Both the position numbers and the translations under genes were made by a program. From NCBI GenBank assembly GCA_013377005.1, contig JACABE010000031.1, positions 1 through 48,259 on the forward strand: a stretch of 48,259 nucleotides of DNA, written 5' to 3'. Position 1 is the stretch's first letter. Every line of letters begins with the position of its first letter. Source of the stretch: Bacteroidota bacterium (GTDB lineage Bacteria > Bacteroidota > Bacteroidia > Bacteroidales > JACABE01). This document shows, in pieces, positions 34,331 to 42,507 of this stretch. Under the pieces are notes generated by a model, which ran no database searches, was not told the DNA's origin, and worked only from the letters and a program-made list of their open reading frames with translations.

Positions 34331-34996
34331 TTAATTTTCTTTTCTTTTTGCTTGTGGAAAGTTATTGTTTTTTTTTATGGGATTATTCCTTTTTATAGGA
34401 TTGTTATTACCAGGTTTATTTTTGGAAATTGGTGGTTTGGTTTTTGCCAGTATATCAAATGAACTATTAAACTTAAAATTTTCATTAAGTTTTAATTGCC
34501 CTTTCGACATAATATTCAGGTGCTCAACAATAACCTCATCGTCAACGCTATCGCGATTCCAAGTTAAATAGGATTTTTTTAGATGATTGGCTATAAGTTG
34601 GATAATTCTTTCTTTGGCTGGACCTTCCTCCATTGTAGTAGCTTTGTCAATCATTAACTCAATATTTCTTCCATAATGACGGAAAGCAAACTTTTTATCG
34701 GTATAAGGAACTTGTTCAGGTTTGATATTTAAAATTTCTTCTGTTGGAATAGGATATGGAGAGTTAACGTCTAATTTGAATTCAGAAATAATAAACAGAT
34801 GGTCCCAAAGTTTGTGTGTAAAATCCGCAACATCACGCAAGTGAGGGTTGATTTGCCCCATTACTCTTATGATCCCTTTTGCAAGTTGATTGCGTTTTTC
34901 TCTATCTTCAACGCTTACTGCATGTTCTATCATTTTTTGGACATTACGTCCATATTCAGCGATAATAAGTTTATTTCGCGTTGAATTGTATTCCAT
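34331..34996 (-). CDS. DUF4290-family protein, upstream of murA
   Basis: A 221-residue protein of a conserved Bacteroidetes family without known function. The conserved part (about 1-175) is helical and contains twin YGRNV/YGRNI motifs (EYGRNVQKMIEHAV and HYGRNIELMIDKAT), suggesting an internal repeat. The C-terminus (about 185-221) is a low-complexity, Lys/Asn/Pro-rich basic tail with repeated NPIKRN/NPIKKN, perhaps nucleic-acid binding. There is no signal peptide. It precedes murA by 20 bases, a common arrangement in the phylum, so a cell-envelope link is possible but unproven. Confidence 0.85.
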   Translation of the reverse strand: MEYNSTRNKLIIAEYGRNVQKMIEHAVSVEDREKRNQLAKGIIRVMGQINPHLRDVADFTHKLWDHLFIISEFKLDVNSPYPIPTEEILNIKPEQVPYTDKKFAFRHYGRNIELMIDKATTMEEGPAKERIIQLIANHLKKSYLTWNRDSVDDEVIVEHLNIMSKGQLKLNENFKFNSSFDILAKTKPPISKNKPGNNNPIKRNNPIKKNNNFPQAKRKEN

Positions 34997-35013
34997 TTTT
35001 TTTTTTTAAATAA

Positions 35014-35397
35014 TTATTGCTTTTTTCCTATATAATCTAATATTGTGTGACAGCCCAAACCTCCTTGATACGTATTAAAAATTATACTATCTTTGATAAA
35101 ATAGCCTCCAATTCCGCGATAATTTAAAACAGGAATTGTAGTTGAAAAATTGCCATCAACTTCAATTTTTATTGCTACGTCAAGAATTTTTATCGCAGAA
35201 TCATCACATTTGCTAATATTTACATTTACAATACTATCATATCTAATAATATTAGTATCAAGCATGCATCCATAAGCACCAGTCATCCGGCATATATAGT
35301 TTCCTGTGAATTTTTCTCTATAATCTTTCGTATTATCCACAACATCTTTACGACAAGCTACTAAAATCAAAAAGATTAATAATAAATAAAATTTCAT
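35014..35397 (-). CDS. Small hypothetical lipoprotein
   Basis: From the ATG at 35397 the product has 127 residues with a lipoprotein signal peptide: hydrophobic residues 3-14 and Cys15 in LVAC. The mature part is beta-rich and contains four cysteines (CRMTGAYGC, SKCDDS, GLGCH) that could form disulfides. No family was recognised. The frame extends 26 codons upstream, but a promoter element at 35435-35442 overlaps that extension. It lies between korC and the DUF4290-murA pair, with the kor terminator just upstream. Confidence 0.75.
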   Translation of the reverse strand: MKFYLLLIFLILVACRKDVVDNTKDYREKFTGNYICRMTGAYGCMLDTNIIRYDSIVNVNISKCDDSAIKILDVAIKIEVDGNFSTTIPVLNYRGIGGYFIKDSIIFNTYQGGLGCHTILDYIGKKQ

Positions 35398-35434
35398 ATC
35401 AAATTTTCTTATTACATGAATTCTTAATGTTTTG

Positions 35435-35442
35435 CAAAGATA
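35435..35442 (-). promoter_or_regulatory. Promoter -7 element of the small lipoprotein gene
   Basis: Minus-strand TATCTTTG followed by C matches TAnnTTTG, 37 bases before the ATG at 35397. It supports the shorter start. Confidence 0.5.
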
Positions 35443-35470
35443 AGTAATATATTTATTAGTCAGTAAAGAA

Positions 35471-35506
35471 AACACCCTTTACCGACCAAAGCCAATAAAG
35501 GGTGTT
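35471..35506 (-). terminator. Rho-independent terminator of the kor operon
   Basis: AACACCCTTTA (35471-35481) and TAAAGGGTGTT (35496-35506) pair perfectly, with a T-rich tail on the minus strand. It lies 17 bases past the korC stop. Confidence 0.85.
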
Positions 35507-35523
35507 ATTACGGTATTAAATAC

Positions 35524-36075
35524 TTAAACTAATTGAACAGCTTTTATTAATTCTTTACCAACTTCAATTGCTTTTTCATTTTCAGGGATCAACTTATGAT
35601 GACGTGCTGGTAATGATTTTTCTAAGCCTTTGTGAATAAATTCAGGTTGAATTAGCGGTTTAAGTTTTAAGAAACCACCCAAAACAATCATGTTGAAAGT
35701 TTTCATTAATCCTTGCTTTCCAGCTTCTTCCGAAGCTTCAATGGTATAGATATTAATATCTTTACGTTCGGGATGATGAGTAATTCCGTTTGGATCATAA
35801 ATAAGTAAACCTCCTGGTTTAACTGTATCTACAAATTTGTCCATAGATTGCTGGTTTAAAATAATAGCAGTATCGTAGCTATTAATAACCGGAGAGCTGA
35901 TACGTTCGTCGCTAAGTACAACTGTTACATTTGCAGTACCACCACGCATTTCTGGACCATAAGAAGGCATCCAGCTAACTTCCTGATTTTGCATTATGCC
36001 GGAATATGCAAGAATTTTACCCATTGATAAAACACCTTGTCCTCCAAAACCGGCTATGATTATTTCTTCTGTCAT
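35524..36075 (-). CDS. korC: 2-oxoacid:ferredoxin oxidoreductase, gamma subunit
   Basis: Gamma subunit (183 residues) of the CoA-acylating 2-oxoacid:ferredoxin oxidoreductase, the domain that helps bind CoA. Typical motifs are IIAGFGGQGVLSMGKILA at the N-terminus, SWMPSYGPEMRGGTANVTV and SSPVI. It is last in the korD-A-B-C series on the minus strand (28 bases from korB) and is followed by a terminator. The enzyme may act on 2-oxoglutarate or on branched-chain 2-oxoacids (annotated VorABC in some relatives); the sequence alone does not settle this. Confidence 0.92.
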   Translation of the reverse strand: MTEEIIIAGFGGQGVLSMGKILAYSGIMQNQEVSWMPSYGPEMRGGTANVTVVLSDERISSPVINSYDTAIILNQQSMDKFVDTVKPGGLLIYDPNGITHHPERKDINIYTIEASEEAGKQGLMKTFNMIVLGGFLKLKPLIQPEFIHKGLEKSLPARHHKLIPENEKAIEVGKELIKAVQLV

Positions 36076-36102
36076 AATTTCAATTTTTTTATAATTAAAA
36101 AA

Positions 36103-36888
36103 TTATTTAACCAATTGACCATCTACTTTAATATCTCCTAATGGATAAAATGGAAACATATTTTCTTCCATCCATTTATTAGATTGAATAGGGGTCATCT
36201 TCCAACCTGAATTGCAATTAGAAACGATTTCAACAAAAGTTAAACCTTTATTTTCTTTTTGCATATCAAAAGCTTTACGAATTGCTTTCTTGGTTTTACG
36301 AACGTTTCCTGGCGTATGAACTGACTGACGAGTTACGTAACGAACACCTGGAAGTTGAGCTACAAGTTCTGTCATTTTAAGCGGATTGCCCATTGTAACA
36401 ACGTCACGACCATAGGGACAAGTAGATGCTTTCATATTTGGCAATGTAGTTGGAGCCATTTGACCTCCGGTCATTCCATAAATGCCGTTGTTGATAAATA
36501 TAATGGTAATATTTTCGCCACGATTACAAGCATGGATTGTTTCAGCGGTTCCAATTGCAGCTAAATCTCCATCACCCTGATAAGTAAATACTAACTTTTC
36601 AGGCATTAATCTTTTAACAGCAGTAGCCAAAGCAGGAGCTCTGCCATGTGCAGCTTGCTGCATATCAATATTCATAAATTCGTAAGCTAATACTGAACAT
36701 CCAACAGGAGCTATACCAATGGTTTCGCTTTGAGCATTCAATTCTTCAATCACTTCCATCACAATTCTGTGTGCAGTTCCATGACCACAACCCGGGCAAT
36801 AGCTTAAAGCTTTGTCTGTAAGTAATTTCGTTTTTGTATAAACTAAATTTTCAGGTTGTCTGATTTGTTCTTTTGTTATTTCTGACAT
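36103..36888 (-). CDS. korB: 2-oxoacid:ferredoxin oxidoreductase, beta (thiamine-diphosphate) subunit
   Basis: A 261-residue subunit carrying the thiamine-diphosphate site: GDGDLAAIGTAETIHA with NNGIYGMTGGQ about 30 residues later. The N-terminal YCPGCGHGTAH and IAPVGCSVLA supply cysteines for the [4Fe-4S] cluster typical of the family. Only four bases separate it from korA upstream. Its cofactor is the product of ThiL, encoded at 4523-5575. The substrate is a 2-oxoacid, probably 2-oxoglutarate. Confidence 0.93.
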   Translation of the reverse strand: MSEITKEQIRQPENLVYTKTKLLTDKALSYCPGCGHGTAHRIVMEVIEELNAQSETIGIAPVGCSVLAYEFMNIDMQQAAHGRAPALATAVKRLMPEKLVFTYQGDGDLAAIGTAETIHACNRGENITIIFINNGIYGMTGGQMAPTTLPNMKASTCPYGRDVVTMGNPLKMTELVAQLPGVRYVTRQSVHTPGNVRKTKKAIRKAFDMQKENKGLTFVEIVSNCNSGWKMTPIQSNKWMEENMFPFYPLGDIKVDGQLVK

Positions 36889-36892
36889 TGTA

Positions 36893-37975
36893 TTAACCTC
36901 CTATGATTTTTTGTTCTAAAGCTGCTACTACTTCATCCGGTGTAGGAATAATTCCGCCATAACGTCCGAAATGTTCAACTTTTATTTTACATTCAACTGC
37001 TAATTTTACATCTTCCACCATTTGCCCTAAGCTCATTTCTACAGAAAGAATACCTTTAACCTGAGTTGCTAATTTTGCCAATGGTTTTTTAGGAAATGGA
37101 AATAAAGTAATCGGACGTAACAAACCAACTTTGATACCTTTGGCTCTGGCTATGTCAACAGCTTTTTGACTGATACGTGCACTTGAACCGTAAGCAACAA
37201 TTAGATATTCAGCATCTTCAGTTTGAAACTCTTCGTATCTAACTTCATTTTCTTCCATAGCTTGATATTTTTCAGCTAAATGGGTTACATGTTTTTCCTG
37301 TTTATGAGAATCAAGATCTAAAGAAGTTATGATATTTCTTCCTCTGTCATCAGTTTTTCCATAAGTTGCCCATGGTGTATTGGCTTTGATTTCTTCTTTA
37401 GTGAAACGAGGTTGATGTGGCTGAAGTTCTACTTTTTCCATCATTTGTCCGATAACACCATCAGAAAGGATTAAAACCGGATTGCGATATTTGAAAGCTA
37501 ATTCAAAGCCTAAGCCTGCAAAGTCAGCCATTTCCTGAACAGATGCAGGAGCTAATACTAATAATCTATAATCGCCATGTCCACCTCCTTTGGTAGATTG
37601 GAAATAATCAGATTGAGCGGGTTGAATAGTGCCTAAACCAGGACCTCCACGAACAACATTTACAATTAAACAGGGAAGTTCAGCTCCTGCAATGTAAGAA
37701 ATTCCTTCTTGTTTTAAACTTATACCGGGGCTTGAAGAGGATGTCATCACTCTTTTTCCACAGCTAGCGCCACCATATACCATATTGATAGCTGCTACTT
37801 CACTTTCTGCTTGCAAAACAACCATTCCAGTTGTTTTGTGAGGTTCTTGGTACATCAAATATTCCATTACCTCGGATTGAGGAGTAATAGGATATCCGAA
37901 ATAACCATCACAACCGGCACGAATAGCAGCTTCTGCCACTGCTTCATTACCTTTCATTAATCTCAGTTCTTTCAT
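36893..37975 (-). CDS. korA: 2-oxoacid:ferredoxin oxidoreductase, alpha subunit
   Basis: Alpha subunit (360 residues) with the pyrimidine-binding half of the thiamine site and the transketolase-C-like domain. Visible are GYPITPQSEVMEYL, QAESEVAAINMVYGGASCG, TSSSSPGISLKQEGISY and, in the C-terminal domain, VAYGSSARISQKAV. There is no N-terminal gamma fusion, consistent with a separate korC. It is the second gene of the operon, 31 bases after the ferredoxin gene. Many relatives are annotated 3-methyl-2-oxobutanoate dehydrogenase subunit VorB, so the exact 2-oxoacid is uncertain. Confidence 0.93.
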   Translation of the reverse strand: MKELRLMKGNEAVAEAAIRAGCDGYFGYPITPQSEVMEYLMYQEPHKTTGMVVLQAESEVAAINMVYGGASCGKRVMTSSSSPGISLKQEGISYIAGAELPCLIVNVVRGGPGLGTIQPAQSDYFQSTKGGGHGDYRLLVLAPASVQEMADFAGLGFELAFKYRNPVLILSDGVIGQMMEKVELQPHQPRFTKEEIKANTPWATYGKTDDRGRNIITSLDLDSHKQEKHVTHLAEKYQAMEENEVRYEEFQTEDAEYLIVAYGSSARISQKAVDIARAKGIKVGLLRPITLFPFPKKPLAKLATQVKGILSVEMSLGQMVEDVKLAVECKIKVEHFGRYGGIIPTPDEVVAALEQKIIGG

Positions 37976-38006
37976 TCCTTTGTATTTAAAACTGTTAAAA
38001 ACGTTT

Positions 38007-38228
38007 TTATAACTTTATTTTATAGACAGTGATTACACCATCAGGACATACGATTGCACAATTGGCACAACCAATACATTCCTCATTAATGGATTCAGCA
38101 TAATGATAACCTTTTCCATTTACATTTTTTGCCATTGCAATAACATCGTTCGGACAGGCAGTTATACATACTTCACAGCCCTTACACTTCTCAATATCAA
38201 TTACAATGTCCCCTTTAACTTTTGCCAT
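38007..38228 (-). CDS. korD: 4Fe-4S ferredoxin subunit of 2-oxoacid oxidoreductase
   Basis: A 73-residue delta subunit with two [4Fe-4S] binding motifs, CKGCEVCITACP and CIGCANCAIVCP, each CX2CX2CX3CP. It passes electrons from the oxidoreductase to soluble ferredoxin. It is first in the kor operon. A near-consensus -7 element (TAATTTCG on the minus strand, 38284-38291) lies about 60 bases upstream. Confidence 0.95.
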   Translation of the reverse strand: MAKVKGDIVIDIEKCKGCEVCITACPNDVIAMAKNVNGKGYHYAESINEECIGCANCAIVCPDGVITVYKIKL

Positions 38229-38621
38229 TTTTAAAATGAATTAAGTTGAATACTTATAAAAATAATACTATTTTTTAATGCAACGAAATTAGAGAAAATA
38301 TCTGAATTGGAGGTTTATTTTTTAATTTATTTTAAACTTTCAAAAAGAGAACGCTGCTCAAAAGATTAGTTATAAATTAAGTATATTGAATATTAATTTA
38401 AATGATCGCATGTTATTTTAATTAAAATTTAGTTGAAAAATCATTCAAGAAACTCACGTAAATTATAATTAATCAAAATTTTTCAGTGGAAGTATAAATC
38501 ATTTTTATAGGTAAGAATTATCTGATAATTCGGAATATTTGAATTGGTTTTAAATTATCATTTTCTTGATAATTAGTGTTTTCTAATTAATGATGAAGAA
38601 TAATTGAAATTTAAAGCTTAA
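38229..38621. other. Gene-free AT-rich region with two inverted GATAATT pairs
   Basis: These 393 bases separate korD from the dCMP deaminase gene; no open frame of note was found. They hold a near-perfect palindrome, GAATTATC-T-GATAATTC (38515-38531), and a second pair AATTATC/GATAATT (38553-38559 with 38568-38574). A possible korD promoter lies at 38284-38291. The palindromes could be an operator or end structures of the deaminase transcript. Confidence 0.4.
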
Positions 38622-39113
38622 TTATTGTTTCTCATACTGTTGAATTTCATCAAATACAAATTCAATACTGATGCCTGCCTGACGGAACATTTCTTCCGAT
38701 TCTAATCCACTATGGTATTTACGTTCGCAAACTACACGCTGGATACCACAATTAATAATTAGCATGGCACAGGTACGACAGGGGGTCATACGGCAATACA
38801 ATGTAGCACCATCAAGAGAAATACCAAGCTTTGCTGCTTGACAGATGGCATTTTGTTCAGCATGTACTGTTCTTACACAATGATTAGTGACTTTACCATC
38901 TTCGTGAGTTACCTGTTTAAACAAATGACCTACATCGTCGCAATGTGGCAATCCCATTGGAGAGCCCACGTAACCAGTCACCAATATTTGTTTGTTACGG
39001 GCAATCACACATCCGCTTCTTCCTCTGTCGCAGCTGGCACGTTTTGCAATAGTATTGGCTACTTCTATAAAATATTCGTCCCAAGTAGGGCGTATGTATT
39101 TTTCTTCGCTCAT
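38622..39113 (-). CDS. dCMP deaminase
   Basis: Zinc enzyme deaminating dCMP to dUMP for dTMP synthesis. Zinc-site motifs are HAEQNAI (His and catalytic Glu) and PCRTCA (PCXXC); RPTWDEYFIEVANTIAKRASC and GCVIARNKQILVTGYVGSP are typical of the ComEB/DCD1 family. From the ATG at 39113 it has 163 residues; the frame extends four codons to a TTG inside the upstream gene. The ATG is chosen because it lies one base after the neighbouring stop codon. The upstream gene encodes a P-loop kinase-like protein; together they mirror the two-domain layout of yeast Dcd1. Confidence 0.92.
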   Translation of the reverse strand: MSEEKYIRPTWDEYFIEVANTIAKRASCDRGRSGCVIARNKQILVTGYVGSPMGLPHCDDVGHLFKQVTHEDGKVTNHCVRTVHAEQNAICQAAKLGISLDGATLYCRMTPCRTCAMLIINCGIQRVVCERKYHSGLESEEMFRQAGISIEFVFDEIQQYEKQ

Positions 39114-39114
39114 A

Positions 39115-39672
39115 TTATTTTTCAATTTGGTTAAGAACTTCTTCTACTTTTAACTGTAAATTTTCAATACTACCAGAGTTTTCGAAAACATAATCGGCCA
39201 TTTCAATACATTTTCTGAGGTTTTGTTTAGTCGGGTCGCTGGTATTCATCTCTCGTTGCTCATTTTGGAGAAAAGTATTGTAGTTAATATTATCTGTTTC
39301 CGAATTTCGGAGAATGATGCGTTCAAATCTCAATGGCGAAGGTGCATCTATAGCAAACAAAAAGAAATTACCTTTTTCCCTGAGCGAATCTATTTCACCG
39401 GGAGTTCTGATACTTTCGATTATACAATTTTCGCCGGAAAGCAATGCTTTAAAATATAACTGATCCGTAACATAAGAAGGTGAATGTTTTGAGCGGAGTT
39501 CGTTGGCAACAATTACCATACTATCACGGTTTACAGGCATTTCTCTTTTTTCAATTTCCTCAATCAAAAAGCTTCGTACCGAATAATGTGTAAATTTTTT
39601 ATGATTGACAAGATATTCAACAATAGTTCCTTTACCTGCACCCAATGTTCCTGTAATTCCTATTATCAGCAT
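39115..39672 (-). CDS. P-loop kinase-like protein coupled to dCMP deaminase
   Basis: A 185-residue P-loop NTPase with Walker A GTLGAGKGT at residues 8-16, related to dephospho-CoA and nucleoside-monophosphate kinases. Other visible parts are ESIRTPGEIDSLRE and FFLFAIDAPSPLRFERI, where a nucleotide kinase has its Asp/Arg lid region. The substrate is unknown: a dNMP, dephospho-CoA or a regulatory nucleotide are all possible. The ATG at 39672 is chosen over a TTG ten codons upstream because the product then starts directly with the first beta-strand. Its stop is one base from the dCMP deaminase start, so the two are translationally coupled. Confidence 0.8.
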   Translation of the reverse strand: MLIIGITGTLGAGKGTIVEYLVNHKKFTHYSVRSFLIEEIEKREMPVNRDSMVIVANELRSKHSPSYVTDQLYFKALLSGENCIIESIRTPGEIDSLREKGNFFLFAIDAPSPLRFERIILRNSETDNINYNTFLQNEQREMNTSDPTKQNLRKCIEMADYVFENSGSIENLQLKVEEVLNQIEK

Positions 39673-39725
39673 AATATTATAAATCTTTGTTTTGTCAAAC
39701 AAACTTATTAATAGTTGTTTGTTTA

Positions 39726-39733
39726 CAAAATTA
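39726..39733 (-). promoter_or_regulatory. Promoter -7 element of the kinase/dCMP deaminase pair
   Basis: Minus-strand TAATTTTG matches TAnnTTTG, leaving a leader of about 45 bases before 39672. A -33 element is not clear. Confidence 0.45.
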
Positions 39734-39766
39734 TTATTTTTAATTTAATTTTAGCTTTATTATTTT

Positions 39767-39774
39767 TAAATTTG
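39767..39774 (+). promoter_or_regulatory. Promoter -7 element of manA
   Basis: TAAATTTG matches TAnnTTTG and lies 29 bases before the ATG at 39804. It is divergent from the kinase promoter. Confidence 0.45.
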
Positions 39775-39803
39775 TAAGAATAAAAACAGAAACACTTTTT
39801 AAA

Positions 39804-40784
39804 ATGAATCAATTATACCCTATGCAATTCAAGCCCGTCTTTAAAGACAAAATCTGGGGCGGTATGAAAATAAAAACCGAATTAGGACTGGATTATGCGC
39901 CTTTGCCTAATTGTGGTGAAGTATGGGCGCTATCTGGCATTGAAGATAATAATTCAGAAGTGGCAAATGGTTTTTTGGAAGGAAATGAACTCAATGAACT
40001 CGTTGAAGTATACATGGGCGATTTGGTAGGAGATGCCGTTTATGAAAAATTTGGTAATGAATTCCCTATTTTGATAAAATTTATAGATGCCAATGATTAT
40101 TTATCCATACAAGTACATCCCGATGATGCATTGGCAGCCAAACGTAAAATAGGTTATGGTAAAAGCGAAATGTGGTACATATTGCAAGCCGATGAAAAAG
40201 CTGAACTGATTACAGGTTTTAATCAGAAAGTCAATAAGGAAAGCTATATAAAACACTTGCAAAATAAAACTTTAAAACAAATACTGAATATTGAGAAAGT
40301 TAAGAAAGATGAAGTATTTTATATTCCTGCCGGACGTGTTCATGCATTGGGACCTGGCTTGTTACTAGCAGAAATTCAACAGACTTCCGATACTACCTAT
40401 CGCATTTACGACTGGGACAGGCTGGATGATAAAGGCAATCCGCGTCAGCTGCATGTGGAAGAAGCCCTGGATGCTATCGATTTTGAGGTATATGACAATT
40501 ATAAAACAAATTATCCACATACCCTGAATAAAACGGTGAATGTAGTTGAAACTCCTTTTTTTACGACCAATGTGTTACAGTTAGATAAAAAACTGGAGAA
40601 AAATTATGAAGAACTGGATTCATTTGTAATCTTTGTATGTATTCATGGAAAGGGGGAACTGCATTATGGAAGCGAAAAACTTGATTTCAAAAAGGGCGAA
40701 GTTGTGCTTTTACCTGCTAATATAAATAAGATTCAATTATTGCCTTTAGAGGAGATTAAGCTGCTGGAGGTGTATATAATATAA
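39804..40784 (+). CDS. manA: Mannose-6-phosphate isomerase, class I
   Basis: Zinc enzyme that interconverts mannose 6-phosphate and fructose 6-phosphate. Cupin-fold metal ligands are visible: Gln and His in SIQVHPDD (about residues 101-108), Glu in GKSEMWYIL and His in AGRVHALG. The 326 residues match the short Bacillus/Bacteroides form. The N-terminal FKDKIWGG motif is typical. It lies 71 bases upstream of the phoH-like gene on the same strand. A short ATGAATGATGAATA-type repeat follows the stop. Confidence 0.93.
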   Translation: MNQLYPMQFKPVFKDKIWGGMKIKTELGLDYAPLPNCGEVWALSGIEDNNSEVANGFLEGNELNELVEVYMGDLVGDAVYEKFGNEFPILIKFIDANDYLSIQVHPDDALAAKRKIGYGKSEMWYILQADEKAELITGFNQKVNKESYIKHLQNKTLKQILNIEKVKKDEVFYIPAGRVHALGPGLLLAEIQQTSDTTYRIYDWDRLDDKGNPRQLHVEEALDAIDFEVYDNYKTNYPHTLNKTVNVVETPFFTTNVLQLDKKLEKNYEELDSFVIFVCIHGKGELHYGSEKLDFKKGEVVLLPANINKIQLLPLEEIKLLEVYII

Positions 40785-40802
40785 TGATGAATGATGAATA
40801 AC
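40783..40802. repeat. Short ATGAATG-type intergenic repeat
   Basis: Two tandem ATGATGA-type units directly after the manA stop. The string resembles, on the opposite strand, the repeats that flank the small gene in the suf operon (2557-2583 and 2877-2903). Confidence 0.35.
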
Positions 40803-40855
40803 GTTGGAAGACAAAGTTTGGATAACCCCAATAACCAATAACTAAATTAACAGCC

Positions 40856-42193
40856 ATGGCAAAGAAATCAATGAAACAGAAAAAGATTTTTGTACTTGAT
40901 ACTTCTGTGATTTTATACAACCACAATGCAATCAATAGTTTTGAGGACAATGATGTTGTGATTCCGATTACTGTACTCGAAGAACTTGATAATTTTAAAA
41001 AAGGCAACGATATCATCAATTTCGAGGCAAGAGAATTCATCAGGATTATGGATAAACTTTCTGAAGAAAATACATTGCAAAACTGGATACAGCTGGATTA
41101 TCCGGGTGCCGGCAAGTTTAAGGTAGCTATGGATGAATTCAGCGAATTAGATGCCCAAAAGATTTTTGGTGAAAACAAACCCGATCATCGGATTTTAAAT
41201 ACTGCTTTGGTTATTAAACACGACTATCCTAATCATAAGGTGATTGTGGTGACCAAAGATATCAATCTTCGTTTGAAAGCTAAGGCTTTGAATATGCCTG
41301 CTGAAGATTATCAAACAGGAAAGATAAAAAACGTTGAAGGCCTTTATTCAGGCAAAACAATCATAGAAGGACTTACCAAAGCTATCATTGATAAAATTTA
41401 CGAAACAGGGGAATGTAATCCTGAAGAGATTGGAATTACAAATACCATCCCTAACCATTATTATATTTTAAAGAACACTAAAAATTCTGTACTTGCTTTT
41501 TATAACCCTATTACCGAAAAAATAGAAAGACTTGAAAAGAAAGCAGCTTATCGTATTATGCCCCGTAATGCTGAACAGGTTTTTGCTTTACATGCCATTA
41601 TGAATCCCGAAGTAAAATTAGTTACCATGCAGGGAGTTGCCGGCACAGGAAAAACTTTATTGGCATTGGCAGGTGCCTTGGAACAAAAACGCATGTTTAA
41701 GCAAATTTATTTGGCACGTCCTATTGTACCGCTGGGGAATAAAGATATTGGATTCTTGCCCGGAGATATTAAATCCAAACTGAATCCTTATATGGAACCC
41801 TTATTTGATAACCTGAAATACATCAAAAATCAGTACAGCGAAAGAGACAAGGAATTTAAAACGATTACTGATGATATAGAAAAGGAAAAATTGGTAATCC
41901 AACCACTGGCTTATATTCGTGGTAGGAGCTTATCGGATATTTGCTTTATTGTTGACGAAGCCCAGAATCTCACACCTCATGAGGTAAAAACTATTATTTC
42001 TCGTGCCGGTGAAAATACCAAAATAATATTAACAGGCGATATATATCAGATAGATACACCTTATCTTGATTCTCAGAGTAATGGATTATCTTATCTGATT
42101 GATAAAATAAAGCATCATCCGATTTATGCCCATATCCGCCTCGAAAAAGGCGAACGTTCTGAATTGGCTAATCTGGCGAATGATTTGTTGTAA
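40856..42193 (+). CDS. PhoH-family ATPase with N-terminal PIN domain
   Basis: A 445-residue two-domain protein. The N-terminal PIN ribonuclease-like domain (about 8-140) has acidic residues in VLDTSVILYN, VLEELD and KDINLRLKA. The C-terminal PhoH ATPase (about 235-445) has Walker A GVAGTGKT, Walker B CFIVDEAQNL and ILTGDIYQID. The PIN-PhoH fusion is the YlaK/PhoH2 type, for which RNA helicase/RNase activity is reported in mycobacteria. It is the second gene after manA. The cellular role here is unknown. Confidence 0.92.
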   Translation: MAKKSMKQKKIFVLDTSVILYNHNAINSFEDNDVVIPITVLEELDNFKKGNDIINFEAREFIRIMDKLSEENTLQNWIQLDYPGAGKFKVAMDEFSELDAQKIFGENKPDHRILNTALVIKHDYPNHKVIVVTKDINLRLKAKALNMPAEDYQTGKIKNVEGLYSGKTIIEGLTKAIIDKIYETGECNPEEIGITNTIPNHYYILKNTKNSVLAFYNPITEKIERLEKKAAYRIMPRNAEQVFALHAIMNPEVKLVTMQGVAGTGKTLLALAGALEQKRMFKQIYLARPIVPLGNKDIGFLPGDIKSKLNPYMEPLFDNLKYIKNQYSERDKEFKTITDDIEKEKLVIQPLAYIRGRSLSDICFIVDEAQNLTPHEVKTIISRAGENTKIILTGDIYQIDTPYLDSQSNGLSYLIDKIKHHPIYAHIRLEKGERSELANLANDLL

Positions 42194-42507
42194 GTATTGT
42201 ATTGATTAACAATGATTTTTGAATTATTATCGTATTTATACTTATAATTTCTATAAATAATTTTTACTTTTGTAAATTAGTACAAAACATTAAAATTTCA
42301 GAAGAATAAATATCTGTTTAACAGTAATATTATTTACATTTACGATTGCTTTTTGTCATCTGATGAAAAAATAAGAACTAAAGGGAAGGTTTGTAAGTAT
42401 TACATTAAAAGAAGCTTATGATAAAAGAGCTTGGGAAATAAGTCAACAATTTAATTTGTAACAATTTAAATAGAATATAAAACATCTATTATCTAATAAA
42501 AAGCAAA
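42194..42507. other. Gene-free region with promoter and possible decayed ORF
   Basis: The 314 bases hold a promoter-like TACTTTTG (42265-42272) far upstream of the next gene. After it, one frame (42294-42461) encodes a hydrophobic, lipoprotein-signal-like stretch (ICLTVILFTFTIAFC), a stop at 42372, then 28 more codons ending in EISQQFNL. There is no ATG start. It may be a decayed small lipoprotein gene, a non-coding leader or chance. A weak second -7 element (TTAATTTG, 42451-42458) lies closer to the gene at 42508. Confidence 0.3.

Noticed and set aside
39673-39803. AvcI-like antitoxin RNA upstream of the kinase/dCMP deaminase pair
   Set aside because: The gap of about 130 bases is filled by two divergent promoters and no stable RNA structure was recognised.
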